64,000 nt of DNA from Steinernema hermaphroditum (Eukaryota; Nematoda; Chromadorea; Rhabditida; Steinernematidae), in assembly GCA_030435675.1 (NCBI GenBank), contig CM059621.1:6944001-7008000 (forward strand), given 5' to 3'. Each line of letters begins with the position of its first letter. Position 1 is the first letter of the stretch. The position numbers and the translations under genes were made by a program. The notes beneath the pieces are model-generated. The model saw only the letters and a program-made list of their open reading frames with translations, had not been told where the DNA came from and made no database searches. Shown here piece after piece: positions 23,441 through 33,235 of the stretch.

Positions 23441-24736
23441 ATGCGAGATGCACTCTGGATCGCTCTATTTCTGCTATCTGCCTGCGCTGCTCCGACCGGA
23501 TCTGTAGTGTGCCACTGTTGGGGCTTCTTTGATGCATGTAAATATAATCAAGAAAATGACTTTTTGCCCATATCGTACTGCGAGGGAAAACACTGTATTC
23601 TTGGTGAGTCACTTAATGAAGCGGAGCTAAGTACACTGGGCACTTCTTCTGTCCAAACTGTAAAAATTCAGTATCATACCAGCATTATATCCCAAAATTG
23701 CCACCTGTTATTGCTTGATTCTCTCAGTCAACTCAACGAATGTCCCTCTTTTCGCTCAATCTAATTTTGATTTGTTGATGATTCAAATCGAAAAGAAATT
23801 CTTTAAGAAATCCCCAACAACAAAAATTTTGCCGAATTCACACACAATCCGAAGAAGTCCTACCCATCATGTGGACATGAAGAAATCGATAAGGACGAGT
23901 GCATCCGCATAACGGAAACTCTCAGCGCTTTCAGACTCAACAGCAAAGGTTATTTGTGAGTGTATTCGTTGTATGTCACCATAAACCACAGAAGCCAACT
24001 GAGTCAAACTCAAGCCAGAGTGGCGTGCACACGCTTGGGAGGCTGTATCATGTCGTCTCTATAGCACCATTCCCTACTAATGATTCTCATCGTTTTCCCA
24101 CCTAAAACTCGGATTTGACTCAACCAGCTTGAATACACAAAAGAAATTTTTCTAAACCGTTGCAGAGGAATGCAAGAGAGAATCTGTCGTTGCAAGACTG
24201 ATCTGTGCAATGTGGAGACGTTTCCCGCGGAGTGGGACGAGCTGAATCCGACGACCACCACCACAGAATCCCCCGAGGCGATGAGAAGACGAGAGGAGCT
24301 GGAGGCCAGGCGCCAGCAGGTGAGGGTCGACGAAGAAGCCAGAAGACGAGCACTGTACGAGGAGGCAGTGAGGCGGAAAGAGTATTACTACCGCATGAAG
24401 CGCATCATTGAGGTCGTCTCCTTCCTCGTGACCGTCATCATTGTGGTAACGGGGTGCGCCAGATCGTGTTCCCGATGCAGAGAGTCTTTCTGTTCTGATC
24501 CTGCTAAAAGCCTTGACCACCTTCCTGCACACCGCATCGACAGGCCCACTCCTTCACCGAGAACTCCAGTCAGATCCACTCCAACTACGGTCGAACCCAA
24601 CAGGGTCCTTCTGCTGCCCACTCATGACGAATTAGCGCCCATGAGGCCCTCCGCCCCTCCACAACACATGATAGAGGAGGATCTGCCTCCTTCGTACGAG
24701 GAGGTATGCAGAAATCCGCCATATCCACTGCCCTAA
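23441..24736 (+). CDS. Ly6/three-finger-like single-pass receptor with PY motif, paralogue 2
   Basis: Exons 23441-23603, 23808-23955 and 24166-24736, about 293 residues. Signal peptide (LWIALFLLSACAAPTGS), ectodomain with VVCHCWG, YCEGKHCILG, SYPSCGHEEIDKDECI and CRCKTDLCN, a Thr patch, and a charged stalk of Arg/Glu. The membrane helix is around VVSFLVTVIIVVTGC; the tail ends DLPPSYEEVCRNPPYPLP, keeping the PPxY motif. It lies in direct tandem 870 bases after paralogue 1 on the same strand. Exons 1 and 3 align well with paralogue 1, while the middle exon is more divergent and introns are longer (204 and 210 bases). Middle-exon boundaries are fixed by phase and by the shared GEIP junction. 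Confidence 0.85.
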
Positions 24737-25366
24737 AGTTGAAGTTTGTACATCAAATGTGTATGAAACAATGAATGTGATTGCCACTTGAGAATCGCGT
24801 GAGGTCGTTAGAGTGCGGAGGGATCCAAGCTGAAGGTCGTCTAGCTGAAATTCCCACAAAGCCAGAGATGGGAACCACCCGGCTGCTGCTCGTCGAGCCG
24901 TCTGGGGCACGGCGTGTCAGCATAAGGGAAATTAGTTCACAAAAGCGTCCGCCGCTTAGTGGCGGGACCTGGTCGCTTTCTGGGTAGTTTTTTGCCTGTC
25001 ATTCCGTGCAGATCAGTCCGTTCGCACTAATTCCGACGGCAAATCACTGAGTCTTGGAAAACAAAGGTCCCAGATCGCAGTGTTATAGGTTGACAATATA
25101 ATTTTTACCATCTACAAGCAAACAGAGGAGGTGCCAACGTGAAACGAAATAGCGGAGGTAGAAACGAGTAGACGAAAATCCTGGATGATATTACGTGCCG
25201 ATGTACCGACGTACTTCGGCGTACTTCCCAGGGAAGACGTGGCAGGACCCATATGGCAATAGCCAAACTTTCTGACCTCGTTTAGGTACTCTAGTACTCC
25301 TATACGCACACCATATTTTGATTTTCTTGTTCTCGTGAAGGCCTATCATACTGTACAAGTTTCACT
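24737..25366. other. Intergenic, 3' ends converge
   Basis: No gene seen. About 25126-25172 (AGGTGCCAACGTGAAACGAA and onward) matches the 3' end of the full bHLH gene at 20230-20285. This shows the original 3' end of the second bHLH copy survives here, separated from the rest by about 200 bases of unrelated sequence. Confidence 0.5.
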
Positions 25367-25869
25367 TCAATCGGCATGTGACACTTTGTGAGGGTCCCTT
25401 GTAAGTTTATCCGATTTGTCCCTGAAACAGCCACTGAAAGCACGTATATATGGCCTGAGCTTACATTTTGGCGCCCTCGAAGATTTCGCAGATCCTCTGG
25501 AAGGCCAAGTAGAGCTGATTCGTCCGAGAACGTCGTTTGTGCTCTTTTTCAGAGCGTCGGTTTTGCTAAAACACGGATTCAGATTCCCGAGCTCTCCCGG
25601 CCCTGGCCTACCATTCGTTTGGAACTCAAGCGATCTTCCCTCGAGGCATCGAAGGTGAGTTTCTCCTCGGCGATTCCCTTCGCGAAGGCGACCTTCCGTC
25701 GGAAGAGCCGAAGAGCGTCCTCAAGCACGCCCAGAACCTCTACGTGTTCCCTCGAAGCGCCGTCGTCGTCCTCCAGAACCCGCCTCAGGACGGCGATCTT
25801 CTCCGCGATTCCTCGTCTCCGCTGGCTCTCCTTCTCCTTCTTCGAGATTCGCGTCGTCTCCTTCGCCAT
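25367..25869 (-). CDS. Truncated copy of the two-bHLH gene
   Basis: Near copy of the gene at 20217: exons 25612-25869, 25465-25565 and 25367-25421, still in frame, about 137 residues. The first bHLH is intact with few changes (RISKKEKESQRRRGIAEKIA), and the second basic helix is KEHKRRSRTNQLYLAFQR. After DKSDKL the third exon leaves homology and ends with a short new tail (TRDPHKVSHAD), so the second helix of bHLH 2 and the proline-rich tail are lost. If expressed it could dimerise only through bHLH 1. It might be a functional dominant-negative type copy or a dying duplicate; the sequence alone does not say. Confidence 0.65.
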
Positions 25870-26173
25870 CTCTGTCCAACAGTGACTCCATCCCGTCAGA
25901 GTCGTCCGGAGAGTCGCCTTCTCATTCCTCCCGGCCTGGGGACCTCCAGATTCCCTCGCCGTCTTCCCAGGCCCACAAAGAGGAGCGAATACTCGTTCGC
26001 GCCTCCAACTCCGATCGACGGAAACGCGCCGTTTTTTGGAATTCCTTTGACTCAGAAGTGCGAAGTCCGGACAGAAGAAGGTGAATGTGCCGACAAGACA
26101 CTTGTGACAGGCAGTACAAGAGATTCACAAACAGTTTATACCCCAAAATAAACACAGTAACCCAGTCGTCTTT

Positions 26174-26430
26174 TCAAGCAGGAATGTCATCGCCTCCGTT
26201 ACTGTCCCTCCCGACGAACTGATTCTCTTCGACATTGTAGTTCCTCTTGTTGCGGCTACGGTAGAGCTGCATGAGTCTCCACATGCTGATCGGGTGCTCT
26301 AAACAAGCGTGTCGAATAGGTCCCCACCGAATACCGTACTCTTCCTGAAGGCCTCGCGGGCTCGGAGCTTCGCGCCCAACTCCTCGTCTTCTTCCCACTC
26401 GCGATCGATTCATATGTTTTTCAGGCATTG
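26174..26430 (-). pseudogene. 3'-end fragment of the large 7TM receptor gene (inverted copy)
   Basis: On the minus strand this matches the last part of exon 17, the 38-base intron and exon 18 of the receptor at 43120-50252: AKLRAREAFRKST, then HPISMWRLMQLYRSRNKRN, ending GGDDIPA. The fragment has no start, promoter or upstream exons. It is one of two displaced 3' ends; the other is at 28690. Confidence 0.85.
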
Positions 26431-26439
26431 CCTCCGTTG

Positions 26440-26520
26440 CTCTGCTCCGTTCGGAAGATTCCGTAAAATGCAGCAGATCGTCGCCGTCGGAGTTGTCAAG
26501 GCCGTCAAAAATGCGGCGGT
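26440..26520 (+). pseudogene. EF-1alpha C-terminal scrap
   Basis: The codons PFGRFRKMQQIVAVGVVKAV align with the end of elongation factor 1-alpha ([20 protein letters not shown]). About 27 codons remain, no longer linked to any other EF-1alpha part. A larger EF-1alpha pseudogene lies at 37458-39089. Confidence 0.7.
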
Positions 26521-26839
26521 GGATTGGTACCTGAGGAGGATTCTGTCGTACGCTGTTCTATCGTTACGACCAATAAGATTTTCATTTGTTTCACTGTGAG
26601 ACCCAATGCTAGCAGATGTGCATAACTAATGCCGAAGTGTTTGGAGGTCACATATTTACAGAAGGTTCGCACTTTTTTCAATTATTATTACCTCGGAACC
26701 TCCGAATTGTTATGATGTCCGTTGCCCATTGCGTTTCGAAGCGAGCCATAATTTAAACTATTTTCAGTTACATTTTTGGTGGACAATTCCACTATTGAAC
26801 CCTAATTAAGACTCTTTTCAGCTATAATTCACATATTCG

Positions 26840-27568
26840 ATGAACTCCGTCCCGTTTTGTTTCATCGAAGAAGTGCTCTTTCATCTTGACTGTTGTCCCA
26901 CAATTGCAAAATTGGAAGGTCCGTTCGGTGAATTCGGCCGTATCATCTCGGAGGAAAGACACGAGTACTGCGTACAGGGCAGCACAGGGATTGCTCGGAA
27001 CTGTGCCACCAACAATGAGATGGAACAGAGCATACCTAAGTTTTGTTTCCGCATTAACTTCCGTCTTTGTGAGGACTTCCGCTGCAACTCACAGGTTATG
27101 AACGCAGTGAAACTTCGCCATTCATCTGTTAAGCATTTTGAGTTAAATGTTTGGAACAGCAGTTTGAATGATGATGTGATCGCCCTATTCACGAGTGTGA
27201 AAGTCACTCATCTGGAAGTACACGTCAACTTCGATGACACAATAATGAAGCTCGTCAAAACGCTTGTTGCCAACGGATCACTAAAGAATGTTTCCATTTG
27301 GAAGTCCCTTCAAGAAGATCGATATATTACTGCCATCCTGCCTGTTCTTTCCCAACCACAGCGCGAAAAGGTCTTCTTTTACAAGTGTAACACAAGAACC
27401 GCGTATTTGGCACTGGATTTCTTGGACACCATGAAGCCCTCGGACGATTCAAGATCAAACTACTCGCCTGACGGAAAGGGATTATACTTGGACCTTCTCA
27501 AGACGGTGAATAGGGAGGAGCTGTTTGAAAAGTATTCCAAAGAAGCTAAATCTGAAGAAAAGAAGTGA
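26840..27568 (+). CDS. FTH-like family protein, intact copy B
   Basis: Uninterrupted single-exon ORF of 242 residues starting MNSVPFCFIEEVLFHL and ending KSEEKK. No signal peptide or membrane segment. It has repeated motifs seen in all family copies: EQSIPKFCFRINFRLCEDF, VTHLEVHV, EDRYITAILP, QPQR and FYKCNTRTAYLALDFLD. An acceptor-like TTTTCAG lies 18 bases before the ATG. Short N-terminal VPFxFIEEV-type starts followed by a leucine-patterned body recall nematode F-box/FTH-type expansions, but no F-box is clear and I do not assign a function. A sister copy with matching 3' flank lies at 2882-3506 (broken). Confidence 0.7.
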   Translation: MNSVPFCFIEEVLFHLDCCPTIAKLEGPFGEFGRIISEERHEYCVQGSTGIARNCATNNEMEQSIPKFCFRINFRLCEDFRCNSQVMNAVKLRHSSVKHFELNVWNSSLNDDVIALFTSVKVTHLEVHVNFDDTIMKLVKTLVANGSLKNVSIWKSLQEDRYITAILPVLSQPQREKVFFYKCNTRTAYLALDFLDTMKPSDDSRSNYSPDGKGLYLDLLKTVNREELFEKYSKEAKSEEKK

Positions 27569-28009
27569 GGGTCATTTGTTTTGCTGGGCATCCGTTAAAC
27601 ATGCAGCCCCGATCTCCCATCCCACCTCTCTATATTTTGCTTATTGGATGTGTGTATCCATTCTAACGAGCCACTTCTTGAATTGTGTTCTTTATTTCGT
27701 GGTTAATGAACTGATTGCTCTGAGAGACATTGCCTTCTTGCAGTAGGAAACAGTTTGCTAACACCTATAACCAAGACATGGTGGACGGAAAGAGGATCGA
27801 ATAGGTAGAAAAATGGTTTAACAAAGAGTGATGCAATCATTCTGAAGAGTCCAGATGAGTTGCAACATGATAACGGTAAGACAAAAGCTGTGTTCACAAA
27901 TCCCCGACGCGATCACCGCCGATTGGCTGTTCACGAGTGTCAACCACCGACGGTCGGCCGACCGCCGGTTCACGAGCCGAACCCCACCTGCTGTCGACCG
28001 GCTGCAACA

Positions 28010-28520
28010 TATATTAGGGACAATTGCGTGTCACGGCTTTAGGGCGCAGAACAGGATCGCGGGTTCGACCCCGCCCGGTGTCGTTATTTAAATTTTCGAA
28101 ATTGTTCAGACTCTGTGGACGAGCGAAGCGAGCCCTGTATTCATTTTTGCTCATGGCTTAACATCTACGCTTGGCTTACGCTCCGGCTTAGGACTATGCC
28201 TATAGATTTAAAACGAGCCCGAAGGGCGAGCCCTGTTGTCTTAACTGCTTCGACAATTAAAGTAGTGACACCGGACGGGGTCGAACCCGCGACCATGTTC
28301 TCCGCCCTACGTGGTTCTGCGCCCTAAAGTCGTGGAGCCGATTTCACTACCGGTTATCTTATGATTTGCGATTACAGCTTTGCTTTTGCAAGTGGTTTGC
28401 CGAAGCCACCACGACATAAAATCAATAGGCTTAAGTTCAAGCCTGAGCATAAGCCAAGCCCGGATGTTAGGCCATGCGCAAAAATGAATATAGGGCTCGC
28501 TTCGCTCGCCCACAACCTCA
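28010..28520. repeat. SINE-like elements in inverted orientation, with tRNA B-box
   Basis: Two copies face each other. Each contains CTTTAGGGCGCAGAAC, then CGCGGGTTCGACCCCG (a match to the RNA polymerase III B box GGTTCGANNCC), then CGGTGTC, and a shared downstream part with GAGCGAAGCGAGCCCT, ATTCATTTTTG and a run around GGCTTGGCTTA. No complete tRNA cloverleaf can be drawn, so these are tRNA-derived repeats, not tRNA genes. A third partial copy of the downstream part is near 33835-33880. Confidence 0.6.
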
Positions 28521-28689
28521 AATTTCTGCGAACTCCTATAGTGTCCCTCCTTCACAGCTCCTATAATAGGGCTGTCGAATTGTCGACTACAACTCTAGGG
28601 TTGCTATTTGATACCAGAAACTACAGGGTGACACAAAAGTTCTGTAATGCCGATTTGATTTCTTTCTTTTTGGTTGTTTTGTGAATCAG

Positions 28690-29159
28690 TCGGGCCTTCT
28701 CGTTGGCCGTCTTCTTAGCCCTCCTTCAGAGATCTCTCTGAACCCCCGGCGACGCCCTTCAGACGACTTCTTCTACGACACAACGGTCCCAGGCTTCGTG
28801 GGCCCGCTGGATAGCGAGGACGAGATCTCTGTGTGCATCGATCGCGACCGTCGGAATCGGGAGTACTTCCAGGTTGCCTTCTTGTGCCAGAGCTACCTAG
28901 AGGACACAGGATTTCAGAAGAGAATCGACCGCGAGTGGAAAGAAGATGAGGAGTTTGGCGCGAAACTCCGAGCCCGTGAGGCCTTCAGGAAGAGTACGGT
29001 ATTCGGTGGGGACCCACTCGATACATTCATTTAGAGCACCCGATCAGTATGTGGAGACTCATGCAGCTCTACCGTAGCCGCAGCAAGAGGAACTACAACG
29101 TCAGAGAGAATCAGTTCGTCGGGAGGGACAGTAACGGAGGCGGTGACATTCCTGCTTGA
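28690..29159 (+). pseudogene. 3'-end fragment of the large 7TM receptor gene (direct copy)
   Basis: Matches the end of intron 16 plus exons 17 and 18 of the receptor at 43120-50252, including the acceptor (CTTAGCCCTCCTTCAG), PGFVGPLD, DEISVCIDRDRRNR, RAREAFRKST, the 38-base last intron and the final GGDDIPA. Upstream exons are absent. Its downstream flank continues into an FTH-like gene on the opposite strand (29307), exactly as at the parent locus (50390), so the two were copied as one block of about 1.1-1.5 kb. Confidence 0.85.
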
Positions 29160-29306
29160 AAAGACTACTGTATTTATTTTGGGAAATAAACTGTTTGTGA
29201 ATATCTCGCACTGCCTGTCGCAAGTGTCCCTCCTTCACAGCTAATTATATCAGGAACAACAGGATCTGACAAGGATCGACAAAAAAATGCATATAACAAA
29301 TGATCC

Positions 29307-30038
29307 TCAATTCGTTTCTTCAGATTTATGTGCTCTTTTGGAATACTTTCCAAGTAGCTCCTCGGTGTCTACCGTCTCGAGAAACTGAAAGGCGATTCCC
29401 TTTCCTTTCAAGGTGCCTGGTCTTAATTCGCCCGAGCCGTCCTTGGTGTGCAAGAAATCTAGCGTCAAATCCGCGGTTCTTTTGTTGCACTTGTAGAAGA
29501 AGACCATCTCTCGCTGTGGTTGGAGCAGAAGGGGCAGGATGGCAGTGATGTATCGATCTTCTTGGAGGGATTCCCTGATGACAACATTCCTTAGCGATCT
29601 GTGGGCAACAAGCGTTCTGACGAGCTTCATGACGGTGTCATCGAACTCGACATGTACAATCAGGTGAGTGACTTTCACATTCGTGAAGAAGGCGATCACA
29701 GCATCCTTAAAATTACCGCTCAAAACATCTAACTCAAAACGCTCAGCATATGATTGGCGACGTTTCATTGCATCCAGAACCTGTGAGTTGCAGCGGAAGT
29801 CCTCACAAAGACGAAAGGTAATGCGGAAACAAAACTTAGGTATGCTCTGTTCCATCGAATAGTTGGTGACACAGCTCTCAGCAGTTCCTGTGCTGCCATA
29901 CACGCAGTACTCGTGTTTTTCCTCCGAGATAATACGGCCAAATTCACCGAACGGCCCTTCCAATTTACGGATTCTGCAACTGTGACGGTCGAGAAGAAAG
30001 ACCACTTCTTCGATGAAACAAAACGGAACAGAGTTCAT
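29307..30038 (-). CDS. FTH-like family protein, intact copy C
   Basis: Single-exon ORF of 243 residues, MNSVPFCFIEEVVFLLDR to KRAHKSEETN. It shares with copy B EQSIPKFCFRI, CEDFRCNSQVL, EDRYITAILPLLLQPQR and FYKCNKRTADLTLDFL. The start at 30038 is the first true ATG. Intact with no frameshift, unlike the copies at 34016, 50390 and 51487. It sits tail-to-tail with a receptor 3' fragment, the same arrangement as at 50.1-50.9 kb. About 80-90 bases upstream of the start of the family (CCTCCAAACACTACGGCATT) recur near copies B, D and F. Confidence 0.7.
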   Translation of the reverse strand: MNSVPFCFIEEVVFLLDRHSCRIRKLEGPFGEFGRIISEEKHEYCVYGSTGTAESCVTNYSMEQSIPKFCFRITFRLCEDFRCNSQVLDAMKRRQSYAERFELDVLSGNFKDAVIAFFTNVKVTHLIVHVEFDDTVMKLVRTLVAHRSLRNVVIRESLQEDRYITAILPLLLQPQREMVFFYKCNKRTADLTLDFLHTKDGSGELRPGTLKGKGIAFQFLETVDTEELLGKYSKRAHKSEETN

Positions 30039-30296
30039 CGAAAACAATTATGGCCCGATTGAGACTTCGAACCCCCGAACGCAATGGGCAACGGGCGGGT
30101 TTCGGAGTGAATGTCGACCGAAAAGTGTGCGAACCTTCTGTAAATATGTGACCTCCAAACACTACGGCATTAGTTATGCACATCTGCTAGCATCGGATCT
30201 CACAGCGAAACAGTTTTCACGTTCACGCGAACAAATTTTGCATGAAATAGTTGGGCCTCCAGACTAGTTCCCTATTTCTCATCCCTCCGGGCCGAT

Positions 30297-30600
30297 TCAG
30301 GTGGCGGATCAGATGCTTCCGACGAGCCAGCGGAGACGAGGAATCGCGGAGAAGATCGCCGTCCTGAGGCGGTTTCTGGAAGGGAAGGGAAATAGCCGAG
30401 GAGAAACTCACCTTCGGTGCCTCGAGGGAAGATCGCTTGAGTTCCAAACGGATGGTAGGCCAGGGCCCGGAGAGAGCGAAGAGCGTTGCCTGTATTCGGA
30501 CGATCCGAAGAGTTTCCACTCCTCCTGCCTTTCTTCGCTCCCTCATTTCCCTTTCCCCTCGCCTGTCCGTCCCCATCCGGCTACTCTTTTCTGCCCCCCC
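30297..30600 (+). pseudogene. bHLH gene relic, third copy
   Basis: Plus-strand remains of the two-bHLH gene: SQRRRGIAEKIAVLRR from helix 1 of the first domain, then a large deletion, then the exon 1 end (CTTGAGTTCCAAACGGATG with its GTAGGC donor), then a jump to the exon 3 tail (CGGACGATCCGAAGAG). Exon 2 and most of both bHLH domains are gone, so it cannot encode a working factor. Confidence 0.8.
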
Positions 30601-30628
30601 CCCCTTATTTCCTCTAAAGTATCTTTCA

Positions 30629-30826
30629 CAAGGTCGCCGGCACCGGTTTTTATTCACGTTGCCATCGGCGCCGGCGCCGTTTCAATCGATTTTTTGCGTT
30701 CACATGCGACCACCGTCACCGGCGCCGGCACCGTTTTCCATGTGAACTTGCGGTGCCGGTGACGGCGCCGGTGGCAACGTGAACACAAAACGGTTCCGGC
30801 GCCGGTAAGGGCACCTTGTGAAAGAG
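30629..30826. mobile_element. MITE with terminal inverted repeats
   Basis: About 198 bases starting TTTCACAAGGT and ending ACCTTGTGAAA, with GC-rich inner arms that are also inverted copies (GCCGGCACCGG, CGGCGCCGGTAAG) and a palindromic core (CACCGGCGCCGGCACCG). No ORF. It lies just past the bHLH relic. A diverged piece of the same family is at about 1606-1690. Target-site duplication is not clear. Confidence 0.72.
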
Positions 30827-30917
30827 CCATAACGTTGACACTCCACTTCCGGTGATCAAGAAGAAGCGGGATCAAACGCCGAAGCCAGCGACGACGAATC
30901 GATCGGAAGCTGCAAAA

Positions 30918-30945
30918 CGTATCGATGGCTCAGCGGTAGCAACAA
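30918..30945 (+). repeat. tRNA A-box-like fragment
   Basis: GATGGCTCAGCGGTAGCAAC matches a tRNA A box (TGGCTCAGNGGTAG). The identical 20-mer recurs at 33480-33500. No matching B box follows at tRNA distance in either place, so these are scraps of a tRNA-derived repeat rather than tRNA genes. Confidence 0.45.
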
Positions 30946-31317
30946 TGAGCTAGGCCATGATACCCTTGTCGTGAAACTGAATAAAGGTTATGGTTGGTGT
31001 AAGGGACAACGACACAGAGATAAAGATGAACGCCTTATCCTGATGGTAAAAGAACGGTTGAGGGGAAACAAAATCGTTTCGGGACCGAAACCCCATAGTC
31101 GTTTTTTTGAAGGCAGTTTTACGAAAATCTCCTCTTGTTGCTCTCCTCGTTCCTGCTTTGAAAGCGAATGTTTTCTTCGATGTTCCATGTTGGTAGTGAA
31201 TTATCTTCGTATCGCTATGTCACTGTCGAGTTCCCACTTTTTGCTTGTTTCAGGGGTCGCAGTAGGTGCAGAAGTCACCGGTGGACAGCCTCAGAAGCAC
31301 TAGTCTCCCACTGAAGC

Positions 31318-32248
31318 ATGAGTAGCAGCGAGGAGTATGACTGCTCGGTCGGGGAGCTCCGCAGCCTCATGGACCATCGCGGCGCCGAAGCCCTCGACAA
31401 GATCAAAAAGGATAAGTCCTTCTGGGCCGCGCGCAACACTTCGCGCTACAAAGAAAACGCCGAAGTGGAGGATCTGGTCGGAATCTGCCGCAAACCCAGT
31501 GCGTGACGGCATCCCTCGCCATACAAATGCCCCAATTTAAGAGTTCTGCACGCCGGTCAAGTGCAACGTCTCTCAGTACTTCCTGAATCCGTCGGCCGTG
31601 AATCTTATCCTGCTGGAGGACGTCGAACTCCTCCACGTGAAACAATCGACGAAGGTGTTGTGCAACGTGACGGGAACGGAGATTGAAGTGACCTGCCAGG
31701 GCAGTGGCTTTCTCACGCCCTACGCCGACGCCACGGGCTGTTTTGGGAAGGAAGAAGGTGGGTTCAGGGGGAAGGAGCCATGATGAGTGCGGCTACAGTA
31801 GTCGAGGAGCTGCGGCGAAAGGAGAAGGAGGCGATCATCGCCGGGTGGTACACGAACAAGCCTGTCCGCAGCTGCCGCGAGTGTTCTCCGCGAGGAACGG
31901 CCAACTGCACGAACAACGGCAACGGATCCTTCAGCTGCAACTGTCTTCCCGGATGGGTGGTAGGCCCCCTTCCACCCGCTCTAGGACCGCTCTTCTCAGG
32001 GAACGCTGTGTGGCAAAAGCCCGGACTACTGCGACAAGAAGGGGCGCTGTCAGAACGGAGGCAAGTGTCATAACTTCGTCACCGAGTTCTACTGTTCCTG
32101 CGTCGTATTTTGTGCAGTTTTCGCCGTTTTTTGTGTCTCTTTCTTGACCGGGTCCCAGAACGACCCGGAAGACGGGAGTTTCAATTTTTTTCATCAATTC
32201 TATGTTATAGAGCGTACGAAGAAAGCCTGCTTATGTTTCATTCCGTGA
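31318..32248 (+). CDS. Chimeric gene: receptor ectodomain copy with new ends
   Basis: Four exons, 31318-31498, 31542-31757, 31799-31959 and 32000-32248, stay open and in phase for about 268 residues. From about 31408 to 32090 the DNA, introns included, is almost identical to 46599-47281 of the large receptor gene: the FWAARN segment, the cysteine domain (CTPVKCNVSQYFLNPS) and both EGF-like modules. The first 30 residues (MSSSEEYDCSVGEL) are new and lack a signal peptide. After the second EGF the frame runs into repeat DNA and gains a hydrophobic stretch (VVFCAVFAVFCVSFL). It may be a young chimeric gene or a non-functional partial duplicate; the lack of stops over four exons is expected anyway for such a recent copy. 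Confidence 0.5.
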
Positions 32249-32399
32249 AAATGGAGTGTCTTTAAAAACCTCGCAAGATCTTTAAAAATCCGAAAAATAA
32301 AAAACGACCTTTTTCCATCGTAAATTCCATGATTTTGGAAGACCCTGAAATATTTTGAAAAACACTTCATTCATGGGATAAAACATGAGTAGGTCAATG

Positions 32400-32770
32400 C
32401 AGGTCAAGTTCGGGTCGTAAGTGTTGAAGGGAAAGTGATGCCCAGAAGCATATAAGTGATTTTTTTTCTACGTCTATCTAATTTTCGACGCAGAAAACGG
32501 TGTTTTGCGTGGTTGGGGGGCTGTTGGCGAAGAAGGTTTGCGTAATTTGACGATTGGACAGGTCTTTGGCACGGAGGACTAAATCTGGCCTTTTTTGACC
32601 TCTGTTGAACAACAGGTGCGGCCTATAGCGCACGAATTATCTTGCAATACAGGGATAAGATGGATAGCAGCGAATATTAGCCTCGTAGATTACATAGAAG
32701 TTCAAATTACACCATTTAAGTGCTTCTGGGCATCAATTCCCCTTCAAAGCTTAGAACCCCAACTTGACCT
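32400..32770. repeat. Inverted repeat with about 59-base arms
   Basis: AGGTCAAGTTCGGGTCGTAA at 32401 onward faces its inverted copy ending at 32770 (reverse reads AGGTCAAGTTGGGGTTCTAA); about 80% of positions match over 59 bases, including GATGCCCAGAAGCA. The spacer is about 250 bases. Flanking pieces around GTCCCRGAACGA and TAGAGCGTA at about 32145-32215 recur directly at 32785-32850. Probably a non-autonomous mobile element nested in tandem repeats. Confidence 0.6.
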
Positions 32771-33134
32771 GTATTCTTATTGGGGTCCCGGAACGATGTG
32801 GAATATGGAATTTTCGGCTTTTTCCTTAGGCATCACGTTGTAGAGCGTATGTGAAAACCTATTCTGGTCATCTTCTGATAATTCCCTAACACTTCTGATG
32901 AAAGAAAGCCGGGTCTTCCAAATTTCTTTGAAAAACGGCCTTTTTTCATTGTAAATTCCATGTTAAATTCCACTCCTTTCATATGTAATCTGCGAGGCCG
33001 AAAACGGTGATGTTTATGATTTGGAGGCTGTCAGTGAGGAAGTTGTAGGCCATGTGCTATATGTTTCCATGTGGACATGTCTCCAGAATGGAGCTCTTCG
33101 ATTTTGTCCCTTTCGACCTCTGTAAGGCATGAGC

Positions 33135-33235
33135 CTCCACCATTGCAGCAGAATATCCGTAAAACACATAATTACAGTGAATAATAGTAAAAGCAGGGCT
33201 TGTTGCCAATTAAATATGAATTAAATGTCTGGGGT
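33135..33235. repeat. Dispersed repeat, copy in inverted orientation at 37175-37270
   Basis: CACCATTGCAGCAGAATATCC through TTGCCAATTAAATATGAATT here matches, in reverse complement, 37175-37270. The two lie about 4 kb apart in opposite directions, bracketing the FTH-like copy D, the mariner relic and the minisatellite. No coding content. Confidence 0.6.

Noticed and set aside
28020..28345. Possible tRNA genes around the two B boxes
   Set aside because: The sequence before each B box does not form acceptor, D and anticodon stems, and both copies share a long SINE-like body.
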